Below, one piece after another: positions 32,795-41,963 of a DNA stretch of 64,000 bases. A program made the translations under genes and the position numbers. Source of the DNA: Rhodococcus sp040643435 (lineage in GTDB: Bacteria; Actinomycetota; Actinomycetes; Mycobacteriales; Mycobacteriaceae); contig NZ_JBEYUH010000001.1 in assembly GCF_040643435.1 (NCBI RefSeq), positions 186,001 to 250,000 on the forward strand, read 5' to 3'. Each line of letters opens with the position of its first letter. Within the stretch, counting starts at the first letter, position 1. Below the pieces are notes generated by a model. The model was given only the letters and a program-made list of their open reading frames with translations, did not search any database and had not been told where the DNA came from.

Positions 32795-33763
32795 GTGCAG
32801 AGATGGCGAGGTCTGGACGAAATTCCCGCGGACTGGGGTCGGTGTGTACTCACGATCGGCGTGTTCGATGGCGTACACCGTGGCCATCAGCAACTCATAG
32901 CGCGTGCCGTGGAATCGGCACGCGAACGAGGTGTGCCCGCTGTGCTCATGACCTTCGATCCTCACCCCATGGAAGTGGTGCGGCCGGGCAGTCATCCCGC
33001 GCAGTTGACCACCCTTGCGCGGCGTGCGGAACTCGCCGAGGAGCTCGGCATCGACGTCTTCTGCGTCATGCCCTTCACTCCGGAGTTCATGAAGCTCTCG
33101 CCCGAGCGGTACGCCCACGAAATCCTCGTCGAGCGGTTGCACGTGGCCGAGGTCGTCGTCGGGGAGAACTTCACCTTCGGGAAGAAGGCGGCAGGCACCG
33201 TCGAGATGCTGCGCTCGATCGGGGAACGCTTCGGGTTCGCCGTCCAGGGACTCACGCTGGTCGCCGAGCACGCCGTGACGTTCTCGTCGACGTACATCCG
33301 GTCGTGTGTCGACGCCGGGGACGTCGCTGCGGCTGCCGACGCGCTCGGACGTCCGCATCGGGTCGAGGGTGTCGTCGTGCACGGCGACGGACGTGGGCGC
33401 GACCTGGGGTTCCCGACTGCGAACGTCGCGCCGCCGATCTACGCGGCGATCCCGGCCGACGGTGTCTACGCCGCGTGGTTCACCGTGCTCGACTCCGGCT
33501 CGCCCGTCGCGGGATTGACTGTGGGCCAGCGTTACCGCGCGGCCGTCTCCGTGGGCACCAATCCGACCTTCTCCGGACGCAAGCGCACCGTCGAGGCATT
33601 CGTGCTCGACGAGAAGGCCGACCTGTACGGGCAGCACGTGGCGGTCGATTTCGTCGAACGGTTGCGCGGTATGGAGAAGTTCGACTCCGTCGAGGCGCTG
33701 ATCTCGGCGATGCACCGCGACGCCGAACGCGCCAGGGACGTGCTGCTCCGCGCCGAGGGATGA
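32795..33763 (+). CDS. ribF: Bifunctional riboflavin kinase / FAD synthetase
   Basis: The 322-residue enzyme turns riboflavin into FMN and then FAD. The N-terminal adenylyltransferase domain carries VLTIGVFDGVHRGHQQLIAR (19-38) and the FSSTYIRSCVDAGDV signature. The C-terminal kinase domain has RPHRVEGVVVHGDGRGRDLG, FPTANV and VSVGTNPTFSGRKRTVEAFV. The start is GTG 32795, supported by the -10 placed 6 nt upstream. The product directly serves Mqo, Mtr and CysG-linked flavoenzymes of the cell, though no co-regulation is visible. Confidence 0.95.
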   Translation: MQRWRGLDEIPADWGRCVLTIGVFDGVHRGHQQLIARAVESARERGVPAVLMTFDPHPMEVVRPGSHPAQLTTLARRAELAEELGIDVFCVMPFTPEFMKLSPERYAHEILVERLHVAEVVVGENFTFGKKAAGTVEMLRSIGERFGFAVQGLTLVAEHAVTFSSTYIRSCVDAGDVAAAADALGRPHRVEGVVVHGDGRGRDLGFPTANVAPPIYAAIPADGVYAAWFTVLDSGSPVAGLTVGQRYRAAVSVGTNPTFSGRKRTVEAFVLDEKADLYGQHVAVDFVERLRGMEKFDSVEALISAMHRDAERARDVLLRAEG

Positions 33764-33781
33764 GTGCGGTCGGGTCTCTGG

Positions 33782-33787
33782 TAGGCT
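33782..33787 (+). promoter_or_regulatory. Possible -10 TAGGCT of rpsO
   Basis: TAGGCT lies 96 nt before the rpsO start and would give a leader of about 90 nt. Long rpsO leaders in other bacteria bind S15 for autoregulation; no known S15 motif is recognised here. Confidence 0.3.
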
Positions 33788-33883
33788 CGACCGTCGGTGC
33801 GTGCTGCGGTTCGCGGTGGCCGTACCGGGCGGATATCCTCCGTCTTTCCGTCACGCGGACGTCAGTTGTACAGGAGTGACCCA

Positions 33884-34153
33884 GTGGCTCTGACCACCGA
33901 GCAGAAGAAGCAGATCCTCGGCGAGTACGGTCTCCACGAGACCGACACCGGTTCCCCCGAGGCGCAGGTGGCCCTGCTCACCAAGCGCATCGTGGACCTC
34001 ACCGAGCACCTCAAGCAGCACAAGCACGACCACCACTCCCGCCGCGGCCTGCTGCTGCTGGTCGGTCGTCGTCGCCGCCTGCTGAAGTACGTCGAGAAGG
34101 TCGACGTCGAGCGTTACCGCTCGCTCATCCAGCGTCTGGGTCTGCGTCGCTGA
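33884..34153 (+). CDS. rpsO: 30S ribosomal protein S15
   Basis: The 89-residue protein is full length and typical: EQKKQILGEYGLHETDTGSP, AQVALLTKRIVDLTEHLKQH, HHSRRGLLLLVGRRRRLLKY and a C-terminal RYRSLIQRLGLRR. It binds 16S rRNA early in 30S assembly. GTG 33884 is set by the family N-terminus ALTTEQK; AGGAG lies 7 nt upstream. Gene order rpsO-pnp is conserved widely. Confidence 0.96.
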   Translation: MALTTEQKKQILGEYGLHETDTGSPEAQVALLTKRIVDLTEHLKQHKHDHHSRRGLLLLVGRRRRLLKYVEKVDVERYRSLIQRLGLRR

Positions 34154-34474
34154 CGCCGACGACACACGACCTGATCTGCATTCGCTGATCTTTTCCGACA
34201 GCCGACGGGGCACCCACTACACTGGGCCTCGTTGGCTGTCGGTGTTTGTGCCGGTTCGGCCGGCGACTTCCATCGCCCCAGTGGTGATGATCCGTATGCA
34301 CCGACGGTGTCGGTCCTCGGTAGTGACCTTCCGGTCCCGTCGGGTGGTATCCCGAATCCGCCGGAGGGTTTCGATCGACGACCGCCTCCGTGAGTCGGTG
34401 CGCAGCCGTGGCCACGGGGGTCACGGCGCCCGCGCGGGTACGGCGAAGACGAAGAGGGAAGAGAAGACATACAG
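34154..34474 (+). other. rpsO-pnp intergenic region (321 nt) with structured leader
   Basis: No gene is visible. It holds a 12-bp stem-loop (34195-34242), then a GC-rich stretch with small inverted repeats (for example CCGGTCCCGTCGG) and purine-rich GAAGAGGGAAGAGAAG before the pnp ATG. It is probably the pnp leader. Confidence 0.6.
34195..34242 (+). ncRNA. rpsO-pnp intergenic stem-loop, possible RNase III site or terminator
   Basis: Arms CCGACAGCCGAC (34195-34206) and GTTGGCTGTCGG (34231-34242) pair over 12 bp with one G-U, around a 24-nt loop region. In E. coli and Streptomyces the rpsO-pnp spacer hairpin is cut by RNase III and controls pnp. The same use here is inferred. Confidence 0.55.
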
Positions 34475-36760
34475 ATGACAAGCACTACCGCAGTCGAGAT
34501 CGACGAAGGCGTCTACGAGACCGTCGCGACGCTCGACAACGGTGCCTTCGGCACCCGCACCATCCGCTTCGAGACCGGCCGCCTCGCCCGTCAGGCCGCC
34601 GGTTCGGTCGTCGCCTATCTCGACGACGAGACGATGCTGCTCTCGGCCACCAGCGCCTCGAAGCAGCCCAAGGACCAGTTCGACTTCTTTCCGCTGACGG
34701 TGGACGTCGAGGAGCGCATGTACGCCGCGGGTCGTATCCCCGGCTCGTTCTTCCGTCGCGAGGGACGTCCCTCCACCGACGCGATCCTCACCTGCCGCTT
34801 GATCGACCGGCCGCTGCGCCCGTCCTTCGTCGATGGCCTGCGCAACGAGATCCAGGTCGTCGTCACGGTGCTGAGCCTGAACCCGAACGACCTGTACGAC
34901 GTGGTGGCGATCAACGCCGCGTCCGCCTCGACCCAGCTCGCGGGTCTGCCCTTCTCCGGCCCGGTCGGTGGCGTGCGTGTCGCGCTCATCGTCTCCGACG
35001 ACAACAAGTCGGGTCAGTGGGTCGCGTTCCCGACCGTCGAGCAGCTCGAGAACGCCGTGTTCGACATGGTCGTCGCGGGTCGCATCGTGGGTGGAGCCGA
35101 CAACCCGGACACCGCGGACGTCGCGATCATGATGGTCGAGGCCGAAGCGACCGAGAACGTCATCGCTCTCGTCGAGGGTGGTGCCCAGGCTCCGACCGAG
35201 ACGGTCGTGGCCGAGGGGCTCGAGGCTGCGAAGCCGTTCATCGCCCGCCTGTGCATCGCGCAGCAACAGCTCGCTGCTGCCGCCGCGAAGCCCACCGGTG
35301 AGTTCCCGCTCTTCCCGGCCTACCAGGAGGACGTCTACGCCGCCGTCGAGGCAGCCGCTTCCGACAAGCTCGCCGAGGCGCTCACCATCGCGGGCAAGCA
35401 GGAGCGCGACGATCGCACCGACGAGATCAAGGTCGAGGTGCTCGAGCAGGTCGCCCCGAACTTCGAGGGTCGTGAGAAGGAGATCGGCGCGGCCTTCCGT
35501 TCGCTCACCAAGAAGCTCGTGCGCCAGCGCATCCTGCGCGACCAGTTCCGCATCGACGGTCGCGGTGTCACCGACATCCGTGCGCTCTCGGCGGAGGTTG
35601 CGGTCGTGCCCCGCGCCCACGGTTCGGCTCTGTTCGAGCGCGGCGAGACCCAGATCATGGGTGTCACGACACTCGACATGGTGAAGATGGCGCAGCAGGT
35701 CGACTCGCTCGGACCCGAGACGAGCAAGCGCTACATGCACCACTACAACTTCCCGCCGTACTCCACCGGTGAGACCGGTCGTGTCGGTTCGCCGAAGCGG
35801 CGTGAGATCGGCCACGGCGCACTGGCCGAGCGCGCACTCGTCCCGGTTCTGCCGAGCCAGGAGGAGTTCCCCTACGCCATCCGCCAGGTCTCCGAGGCCC
35901 TCAGCTCGAACGGCTCCACGTCGATGGGTTCGGTCTGCGCTTCCACGCTGTCGATGCTCAACGCGGGCGTGCCCCTCAAGGCGCCGGTCGCCGGCATCGC
36001 GATGGGCCTGGTCTCCGACGAGGTCGAGCTCGAGGACGGCTCCCGCGAGACCCGTTACGTCGCGCTCACCGACATCCTCGGTGCCGAGGACGCCTTCGGC
36101 GACATGGACTTCAAGGTCGCGGGTACCAAGGACTTCGTGACGGCTCTGCAGCTGGACACCAAGCTCGACGGCATCCCCTCGCAGGTCCTCGCGGGTGCGC
36201 TCTCGCAGGCCCACGATGCTCGCGCCACGATCCTCGAGGTCATGGCCGAGGCCATCGACACGCCCGACGAGATGAGCGAGTTCGCACCGCGCATCACGAC
36301 GATCAAGGTGCCGGTGGACAAGATCGGTGAGGTCATCGGCCCCAAGGGCAAGATGATCAACTCGATCACCGAAGAGACCGGTGCCAATATCTCCATCGAG
36401 GACGACGGCACCGTCTACGTCGGTGCTGCCGACGGACCGTCGGCGCAGGCCGCGATCGACAAGATCAACGCCATCGCCAACCCGCAACTGCCGAAGGTGG
36501 GCGAGCGGTTCCTCGGTACCGTCGTCAAGACCACGGCCTTCGGTGCCTTCGTGTCGCTGTTGCCGGGACGCGACGGTCTCGTGCACATCAGCAAGCTGGG
36601 TAACGGCAAGCGCATCGCGAAGGTCGAGGACGTCGTGAACGTCGGCTCGAAGATCCGCGTCGAGATCGCCGACATCGACAATCGCGGCAAGATCAGCCTC
36701 GTCCCGGTGGAGGACGAGACGGCCGAGGCCACCGCGACCGGCGAGGACGCCGAGTCCTGA
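34475..36760 (+). CDS. pnp: Polynucleotide phosphorylase / guanosine pentaphosphate synthase
   Basis: PNPase degrades RNA 3'-5' with phosphate in the degradosome. The 761-residue protein has a first RNase PH domain (GAFGTRTIRFETGRLARQAA), an alpha-helical middle part, and a second RNase PH domain (FRIDGRGVTDIRALSAEV, HGSALFERGETQIMGV). A KH domain (DKIGEVIGPKGKMINSITEE) and an S1 domain (VKTTAFGAFVSLLPGRDGLV) follow. The acidic tail is short. In actinobacteria it is also called gpsI. ATG 34475 follows a GAAGAG-rich stretch. Confidence 0.97.
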   Translation: MTSTTAVEIDEGVYETVATLDNGAFGTRTIRFETGRLARQAAGSVVAYLDDETMLLSATSASKQPKDQFDFFPLTVDVEERMYAAGRIPGSFFRREGRPSTDAILTCRLIDRPLRPSFVDGLRNEIQVVVTVLSLNPNDLYDVVAINAASASTQLAGLPFSGPVGGVRVALIVSDDNKSGQWVAFPTVEQLENAVFDMVVAGRIVGGADNPDTADVAIMMVEAEATENVIALVEGGAQAPTETVVAEGLEAAKPFIARLCIAQQQLAAAAAKPTGEFPLFPAYQEDVYAAVEAAASDKLAEALTIAGKQERDDRTDEIKVEVLEQVAPNFEGREKEIGAAFRSLTKKLVRQRILRDQFRIDGRGVTDIRALSAEVAVVPRAHGSALFERGETQIMGVTTLDMVKMAQQVDSLGPETSKRYMHHYNFPPYSTGETGRVGSPKRREIGHGALAERALVPVLPSQEEFPYAIRQVSEALSSNGSTSMGSVCASTLSMLNAGVPLKAPVAGIAMGLVSDEVELEDGSRETRYVALTDILGAEDAFGDMDFKVAGTKDFVTALQLDTKLDGIPSQVLAGALSQAHDARATILEVMAEAIDTPDEMSEFAPRITTIKVPVDKIGEVIGPKGKMINSITEETGANISIEDDGTVYVGAADGPSAQAAIDKINAIANPQLPKVGERFLGTVVKTTAFGAFVSLLPGRDGLVHISKLGNGKRIAKVEDVVNVGSKIRVEIADIDNRGKISLVPVEDETAEATATGEDAES

Positions 36761-36766
36761 TCCTCG

Positions 36767-36798
36767 ATCCTCGGCCTGCCGGGCTTCCGGTAGGCAGA
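36767..36798 (+). terminator. First terminator after pnp
   Basis: A 14-bp imperfect stem (CCTCGGCCTGCCGG / CCGGTAGGCAGAGG, two mismatches) around a short loop starts just after the pnp stop. Confidence 0.7.
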
Positions 36799-36804
36799 GG
36801 GAAA

Positions 36805-36846
36805 AGCACCCGTGGTGCCCGACTCCGGTCGGGTCCCACGGGTGCT
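36805..36846 (+). terminator. Second, stronger terminator after pnp
   Basis: A 19-position stem with 17 pairs (AGCACCCGTGG..CCCGAC / GTCGGG..CCACGGGTGCT) is capped by TCCG. In tandem with the first hairpin it isolates the narK-narGHJI module from pnp transcription. Confidence 0.85.
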
Positions 36847-36955
36847 GTCGTTTCGCGCGAGGGTGGTTACCGGCGTGCAACCGCCCGGCCACCGCGACGG
36901 TGAGGATCGGCCCGAAGTGGGTCCGGTGCCGTCCGAGAGGTGGTTCCCTTGAGAT

Positions 36956-38206
36956 GTGACCATGACCACACCCTCGGATGTCGGGCGGTTACAGGGCGCG
37001 AACCTCGCGCTCGCTACCTGGGTGTCCGCCATAAACTTCTGGGCCTGGAACATGATCGGCCCGCTCTCGACCACCTATGCCGAGGATATGTCGCTGAGCA
37101 GCACCGAAGCGTCCATGTTGGTGGCCACGCCGATACTCGTCGGTTCGATCGGTCGTATCGCGGTCGGCGCCATGACGGACCGGTACGGCGGGCGGGCGAT
37201 GTTCATCGCCATCTCGCTGCTGTCGATCGTGCCCGTCGTCGCGGTCGGGTTCGCCGCTGAAGCGGGATCCTTCCCGCTCCTGCTCGTCTGCGGGTTCTTC
37301 CTCGGTATCGCGGGCACCATCTTCGCCGTCGGTATCCCGTTCGCCAACAACTGGTACGAACCCGCCCGCCGGGGCTTCGCGACCGGCGTGTTCGGCGCCG
37401 GCATGGTCGGCACCGCGCTGTCCGCCTTCTTCACCCCGCGCTTCGTGAACTGGTTCGGGCTGGTGCCCACGCACCTGATCGTCGCGGGGGCACTCGCTGT
37501 GACGGCGGTGGTCTGCATCCTGGTGATGCGCGACGCCCCCTATTTCACTCCCAATACCGATCCGGTCCTGCCGAAATTGGCTGTCGCCGCGAAACTCCGT
37601 GTCACCTGGGAGATGTCGTTCCTCTACGCCGTCGTATTCGGCGGGTTCGTGGCGTTCAGCACCTACCTGCCCACCTACATCAAGACGATCTACGACTTCT
37701 CCACCGTCGACGCCGGAACGCGCACCGCCGGTTTCGCGGTCGCGGCCGTCCTCGCACGGCCGGTGGGTGGAGCGCTGTCCGATCGGATCGCCCCGAAGTA
37801 CGTGGTGATGGCCTCGTTCGCGGGCACGACGATCATGGCCGTGGTGGCGACCTTCAAGCCTCCAGCGGATCTGTGGGCGGCCGTCACCTTCATCTCGATG
37901 GCGATTTTCCTCGGCGTCGGCACCGGCGGTGTGTTCGCCTGGGTGGCCAGGCGCTCGCCGGCACACACGGTGGGAAGCGTCACAGGCATAGTCGCGGCAG
38001 CCGGCGGACTCGGCGGCTACTTCCCGCCTCTCGTAATGGGCGCTACCTACGACGCCGAGGGCAACAACTACACGGTCGGCTTGCTGCTGCTTGCCGCCAC
38101 CGCCTTGGTGTGCCTGCTGTACACCGCATTTCGCCTACGGGCACACGAGTCGCCTCCGCCGGTCGGAGGACCCACGACCCGCGACGAACCACATCGAAGT
38201 ACGTAA
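36956..38206 (+). CDS. narK: Nitrate/nitrite MFS transporter (NarK/NNP type)
   Basis: The 416-residue protein has twelve hydrophobic segments and NNP-type features. MFS motif A is GRIAVGAMTDRYGGRAMF, and the glycine-rich nitrate signatures include GIAGTIFAVGIPFANNWY and GVGTGGVFAWVARRSP with GLGGYFPPLVMG. The first helix carries FWAWNMIGPLS, with the family FxxSF-like start. It imports nitrate and may export nitrite for the reductase encoded 9 nt downstream. Start GTG 36956; ATG 36962 also fits. Confidence 0.92.
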   Translation: MTMTTPSDVGRLQGANLALATWVSAINFWAWNMIGPLSTTYAEDMSLSSTEASMLVATPILVGSIGRIAVGAMTDRYGGRAMFIAISLLSIVPVVAVGFAAEAGSFPLLLVCGFFLGIAGTIFAVGIPFANNWYEPARRGFATGVFGAGMVGTALSAFFTPRFVNWFGLVPTHLIVAGALAVTAVVCILVMRDAPYFTPNTDPVLPKLAVAAKLRVTWEMSFLYAVVFGGFVAFSTYLPTYIKTIYDFSTVDAGTRTAGFAVAAVLARPVGGALSDRIAPKYVVMASFAGTTIMAVVATFKPPADLWAAVTFISMAIFLGVGTGGVFAWVARRSPAHTVGSVTGIVAAAGGLGGYFPPLVMGATYDAEGNNYTVGLLLLAATALVCLLYTAFRLRAHESPPPVGGPTTRDEPHRST

Positions 38207-38215
38207 GGAGAGGCT

Positions 38216-41200
38216 GTGACGGACACCGCCGGGATAGGAGGCCGGGTAGAGGAACTGCTCGTGCGGAGCGGACGCTTCTTCGTCTCCGGGAAGGAATCCG
38301 ACGACACACGAACGGTCACCCGCCGAGGTGGCCGAGAGGGTGACATCTTCTACCGCGACAGGTGGAGTCACGACAAGGTCGTGCGGTCGACCCACGGGGT
38401 GAACTGCACCGGATCGTGCTCGTGGAAGATCTATGTGAAGGACGGCATCATCACCTGGGAAACCCAGGAGACCGACTATCCGACGGTGGGTCCCGACCGG
38501 CCGGAATACGAACCGCGCGGATGCCCGCGTGGGGCGGCCTTCTCGTGGTACACCTACTCTCCGACGCGCGTGCGATATCCGTACGGGCGCGGCGTGCTCG
38601 TCGAGATGTATCGGGAGGCCAGGCAGCGCCTCGGCGATCCGGTACTCGCGTGGGCCGACATCCAGAACGATCCCGAGAGGCGTCGCCGCTACCAGCGTGC
38701 TCGCGGCAAGGGCGGACTGGTGCGCATCACCTGGGCCGAGGCCACAGAGATGATCGCCGCCGCACACGTCCACACCATCAAGGAATACGGACCCGACCGG
38801 GTGGCCGGATTCTCACCGATCCCTGCCATGTCGATGGTCTCGTTCGCCGCCGGATCGCGTTTCATCGAACTGCTCGGCGGTGTGATGACCTCCTTCTACG
38901 ACTGGTACGCCGACCTGCCGGTGGCGTCCCCCCAGGTCTTCGGCGACCAGACGGATGTGCCGGAGTCGGGGGACTGGTGGGATGCGTCCTACCTGATGAT
39001 GTGGGGTTCCAACGTGCCGGTCACACGTACTCCGGACGCCCACTGGATGGCGGAAGTGCGGTACCGCGGCACCAAGGTCGTGTCTGTCAGCCCCGACTAC
39101 GCCGACAACACCAAGTTCGCCGACGAATGGATGCCGTGTGCGGCAGGTACCGACGGTGCGATGGCGATGGCGATGGGGCACGTGTTGCTGAACGAGTTCT
39201 ACGTGCAGCAGCGCGTTCCGTTCTTCGTCGACTATGTCCGCCGGTATACCGACCTGCCCTTCCTGGTGCGTCTCGAAGAACGCGACGGAAGACTCGTGCC
39301 CGGCAAGAACCTCACCGCCGCCGATCTCGGGCACAGCGTAGAGAATGCGGCCTTCAAACCTGCCTTCGTCGACGGCGCGACCGACACGGTGGTCGTACCG
39401 CAGGGATCTCTCGGCTTCCGCTACGGCGACGAGGGCGTCGGGAAGTGGAACCTCGAACTCGGTGACCTCGTCCCGGCTCTGACGGTCGCACCCGCGATCG
39501 GGGCCGTGGGAGAGACCGTGGCAGTTCACCTGCCCAGCTTCGATACCGTCGACGGACGCGGCGAGAGTATCGAGCGAGGAGTACCGGTGCGCCGCGTCGG
39601 CGAACACCTCGTGTGCACCGTCTTCGATCTGATGCTCGCGCAGTACGGGGTGAACCGCCCTGGACTCGAACTTCCGGGACGGTGGCCGACCGGCTACGAC
39701 GACCCGACCTCCCCGTACACACCGGCCTGGCAGGAATCGATCACCGGGGTGTCGGCGGAACAAGCGATCCGCATCGCGAAGGAGTTGGCGCGCAACTCCG
39801 AGGAATCCGGCGGGCGGTCGATGATCATCATGGGCGCCGGCATCTGCCAGTGGTTCCACGGCGACACGACCTATCGCGCAGTGCTCGCACTACTCATGCT
39901 CACCGGGGCGATGGGGCGGAACGGAGGTGGGTGGGCGCACTACGTCGGCCAGGAGAAATGCCGTCCCGTGACGGGATGGGCCGCCATGGCGATGGGTACC
40001 GATTGGAGTCGTCCACCGCGCCAGATGGCCGGTACGTCCTACTGGTACGTGCACACCGGGCAATGGCGCTACGACGGTTATCGTGCCGATGCGCTGTCGA
40101 GTCCGCTGGGGCGGGGGCGATTCCGCGACAAGCACACGATGGACGTGATGGCGTCGGCCGTGGCGATGGGCTGGTCACCCTTCTATCCCCAGTTCGACCG
40201 CAACACCCACGATGTCGCCGAGGAGGCCCGGGCGGCCGGGCGGGAGATCCCGCACCACGTTGCGGAAGAACTTGCCAACGGGAATCTGAAGCTCGCGGTG
40301 ACCGATCCGGACAACCCGCGTAACTGGCCGCGGGTGCTCAGCCTGTGGCGGTCGAACCTGCTCGGTTCGTCCAGTAAGGGCAACGAGTACTTCCTGCGGC
40401 ACCTGCTCGGAACCGATGCCAACGTGCAGGGCCCACCGACGGCACCAGAACTGCGGCCGGGCGAGGTGAGGTGGCCGGAGGAGCTTCCCGAGGGGAAGCT
40501 CGACATGCTCATGTCGATCGACTTCCGGATGACGTCGACGACGTTGTTCTCCGACATCGTTCTTCCTGCTGCCACATGGTACGAGAAGGGTGATCTCTCG
40601 AGCACCGACATGCACCCCTACCTTCACGCTTTCACCGCGGCCATCGATCCGCCCTGGGAAACCCGTTCGGACTACGAAGCATTCGGGGCCATCGCGAAGG
40701 TCTTCAGCACTTTGGCGCGTACCCACCTCGGAACCCGCACGGACATCGTGATGGCCCCCTTGCAACACGACACGCCTGGCGAGACGGCCTATCCCTCCGG
40801 CACCGAGCGGGACTGGCGATCGGCAGGTGAAGTGCCGGTTCCGGGAAAGACGATGGGCCCGCTCGCCGTCGTCGAACGCGACTACGGTGCGATCGCGGAG
40901 AAGTGGGCCACGCTCGGTCCGCTCGTCGAGAAGCTCGGACTCAACACCAAGGGGGTGACCACCCGGCCGGATCGGGAGGTCGCCGAACTTGCGAAGAAGT
41001 TCGGTGTCATGAATTCCGGTGCAGGACAGGGTCGTCCCGCGATCAATACCGCCGAGCGTATGGCCGACACCATTCTCGCGCTGTCCGGCACCTCCAACGG
41101 GAGATTGGCACTCGAGGGATTTCGTGAACTCGAGAAACGTACCGGACGCAGACTCGCGCACCTGGCGGAGGGAAGCGAGGAAAGGCGGGTCACATACGCC

Positions 41201-41911
41201 GATACCCAAGCCCGCCCCACGCCCGTCCTCACCAGTCCCGAATGGTCGGGGAGTGAGACGGGAGGGCGCAGATACGCGCCGTTCACAGTCAACATCGAGG
41301 AACTCGAGCCCTTCCGCACGTTGACGGGCCGGATGCACTTCTACCTCGACCACGACTGGTTGGAGGAATTGGGAGAGCAGCTCCCCGTCTACCGCCCTCC
41401 GCTCGACATGTCGCGACTGTTCGGAGAGCCGGACGTCGGGACAGGTGACGGGATCGGCCTGACGGTGCGGTACCTGACGCCGCACTCGAAGTGGTCGATC
41501 CACTCCGAATACCAGGACAACCTTTTCATGCTGTCGCTGTCGCGGGGCGGCCCGACGATGTGGATGTCACCCGCCGATGCCGCGAAGATCTCGGTGCGCG
41601 ACAACGAATGGGTCGAAGCGGTCAACCGCAACGGCGTCGTGGTCTGCAGGGCGATCGTCTCGCACCGGATGCCGGAGGGCGTGGTCTTCGTCCACCACGC
41701 GCAGGATCGCGTCATCGACGTCCCGCGCAGCGAGACCACAGGAAAGCGCGGCGGAATTCACAACTCGCTCACGCGCATTCTCGTCAAACCGAGTCATCTT
41801 GCGGGGGGATACGCCCAAACCTCCTACGCATTCAACTATCTCGGTCCGACAGGCAACCAGCGCGACGAAGTGACGATCGTGCGACGCCGTTCGCAGGAGG
41901 TCGTCTACTGA
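38216..41911 (+). CDS. narG: Respiratory nitrate reductase alpha subunit
   Basis: NarG is the Mo-bisMGD catalytic subunit reducing nitrate to nitrite at the cytoplasmic membrane face. The 1231-residue protein has the FS0 iron-sulphur site HGVNCTGSC (His60, Cys64, Cys68) with the later Cys in PRGCPRGAAF. The molybdenum ligand Asp lies in FYDWYADLPVASPQVFGDQT. PESGDWWDASYLMMWGSNVP is the usual cofactor loop. The N-terminus has no Tat leader, as for NarG. GTG 38216 has TAAGGAGAGG upstream. Confidence 0.97.
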   Translation: MTDTAGIGGRVEELLVRSGRFFVSGKESDDTRTVTRRGGREGDIFYRDRWSHDKVVRSTHGVNCTGSCSWKIYVKDGIITWETQETDYPTVGPDRPEYEPRGCPRGAAFSWYTYSPTRVRYPYGRGVLVEMYREARQRLGDPVLAWADIQNDPERRRRYQRARGKGGLVRITWAEATEMIAAAHVHTIKEYGPDRVAGFSPIPAMSMVSFAAGSRFIELLGGVMTSFYDWYADLPVASPQVFGDQTDVPESGDWWDASYLMMWGSNVPVTRTPDAHWMAEVRYRGTKVVSVSPDYADNTKFADEWMPCAAGTDGAMAMAMGHVLLNEFYVQQRVPFFVDYVRRYTDLPFLVRLEERDGRLVPGKNLTAADLGHSVENAAFKPAFVDGATDTVVVPQGSLGFRYGDEGVGKWNLELGDLVPALTVAPAIGAVGETVAVHLPSFDTVDGRGESIERGVPVRRVGEHLVCTVFDLMLAQYGVNRPGLELPGRWPTGYDDPTSPYTPAWQESITGVSAEQAIRIAKELARNSEESGGRSMIIMGAGICQWFHGDTTYRAVLALLMLTGAMGRNGGGWAHYVGQEKCRPVTGWAAMAMGTDWSRPPRQMAGTSYWYVHTGQWRYDGYRADALSSPLGRGRFRDKHTMDVMASAVAMGWSPFYPQFDRNTHDVAEEARAAGREIPHHVAEELANGNLKLAVTDPDNPRNWPRVLSLWRSNLLGSSSKGNEYFLRHLLGTDANVQGPPTAPELRPGEVRWPEELPEGKLDMLMSIDFRMTSTTLFSDIVLPAATWYEKGDLSSTDMHPYLHAFTAAIDPPWETRSDYEAFGAIAKVFSTLARTHLGTRTDIVMAPLQHDTPGETAYPSGTERDWRSAGEVPVPGKTMGPLAVVERDYGAIAEKWATLGPLVEKLGLNTKGVTTRPDREVAELAKKFGVMNSGAGQGRPAINTAERMADTILALSGTSNGRLALEGFRELEKRTGRRLAHLAEGSEERRVTYADTQARPTPVLTSPEWSGSETGGRRYAPFTVNIEELEPFRTLTGRMHFYLDHDWLEELGEQLPVYRPPLDMSRLFGEPDVGTGDGIGLTVRYLTPHSKWSIHSEYQDNLFMLSLSRGGPTMWMSPADAAKISVRDNEWVEAVNRNGVVVCRAIVSHRMPEGVVFVHHAQDRVIDVPRSETTGKRGGIHNSLTRILVKPSHLAGGYAQTSYAFNYLGPTGNQRDEVTIVRRRSQEVVY

Positions 41912-41963
41912 TGCGCATGGTGCGAACGACCGGGCGAGGCCCGGCGCAGGAAGCGAGGCCGTC

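Noticed and set aside
33782..33883. S15 autoregulatory RNA in the rpsO leader
   Set aside because: A leader of about 90 nt is plausible, but no known S15-binding structure can be drawn with confidence.
34421..36892. 823-codon reverse open frame across pnp
   Set aside because: Shadow of pnp, without domains or a plausible start signal.
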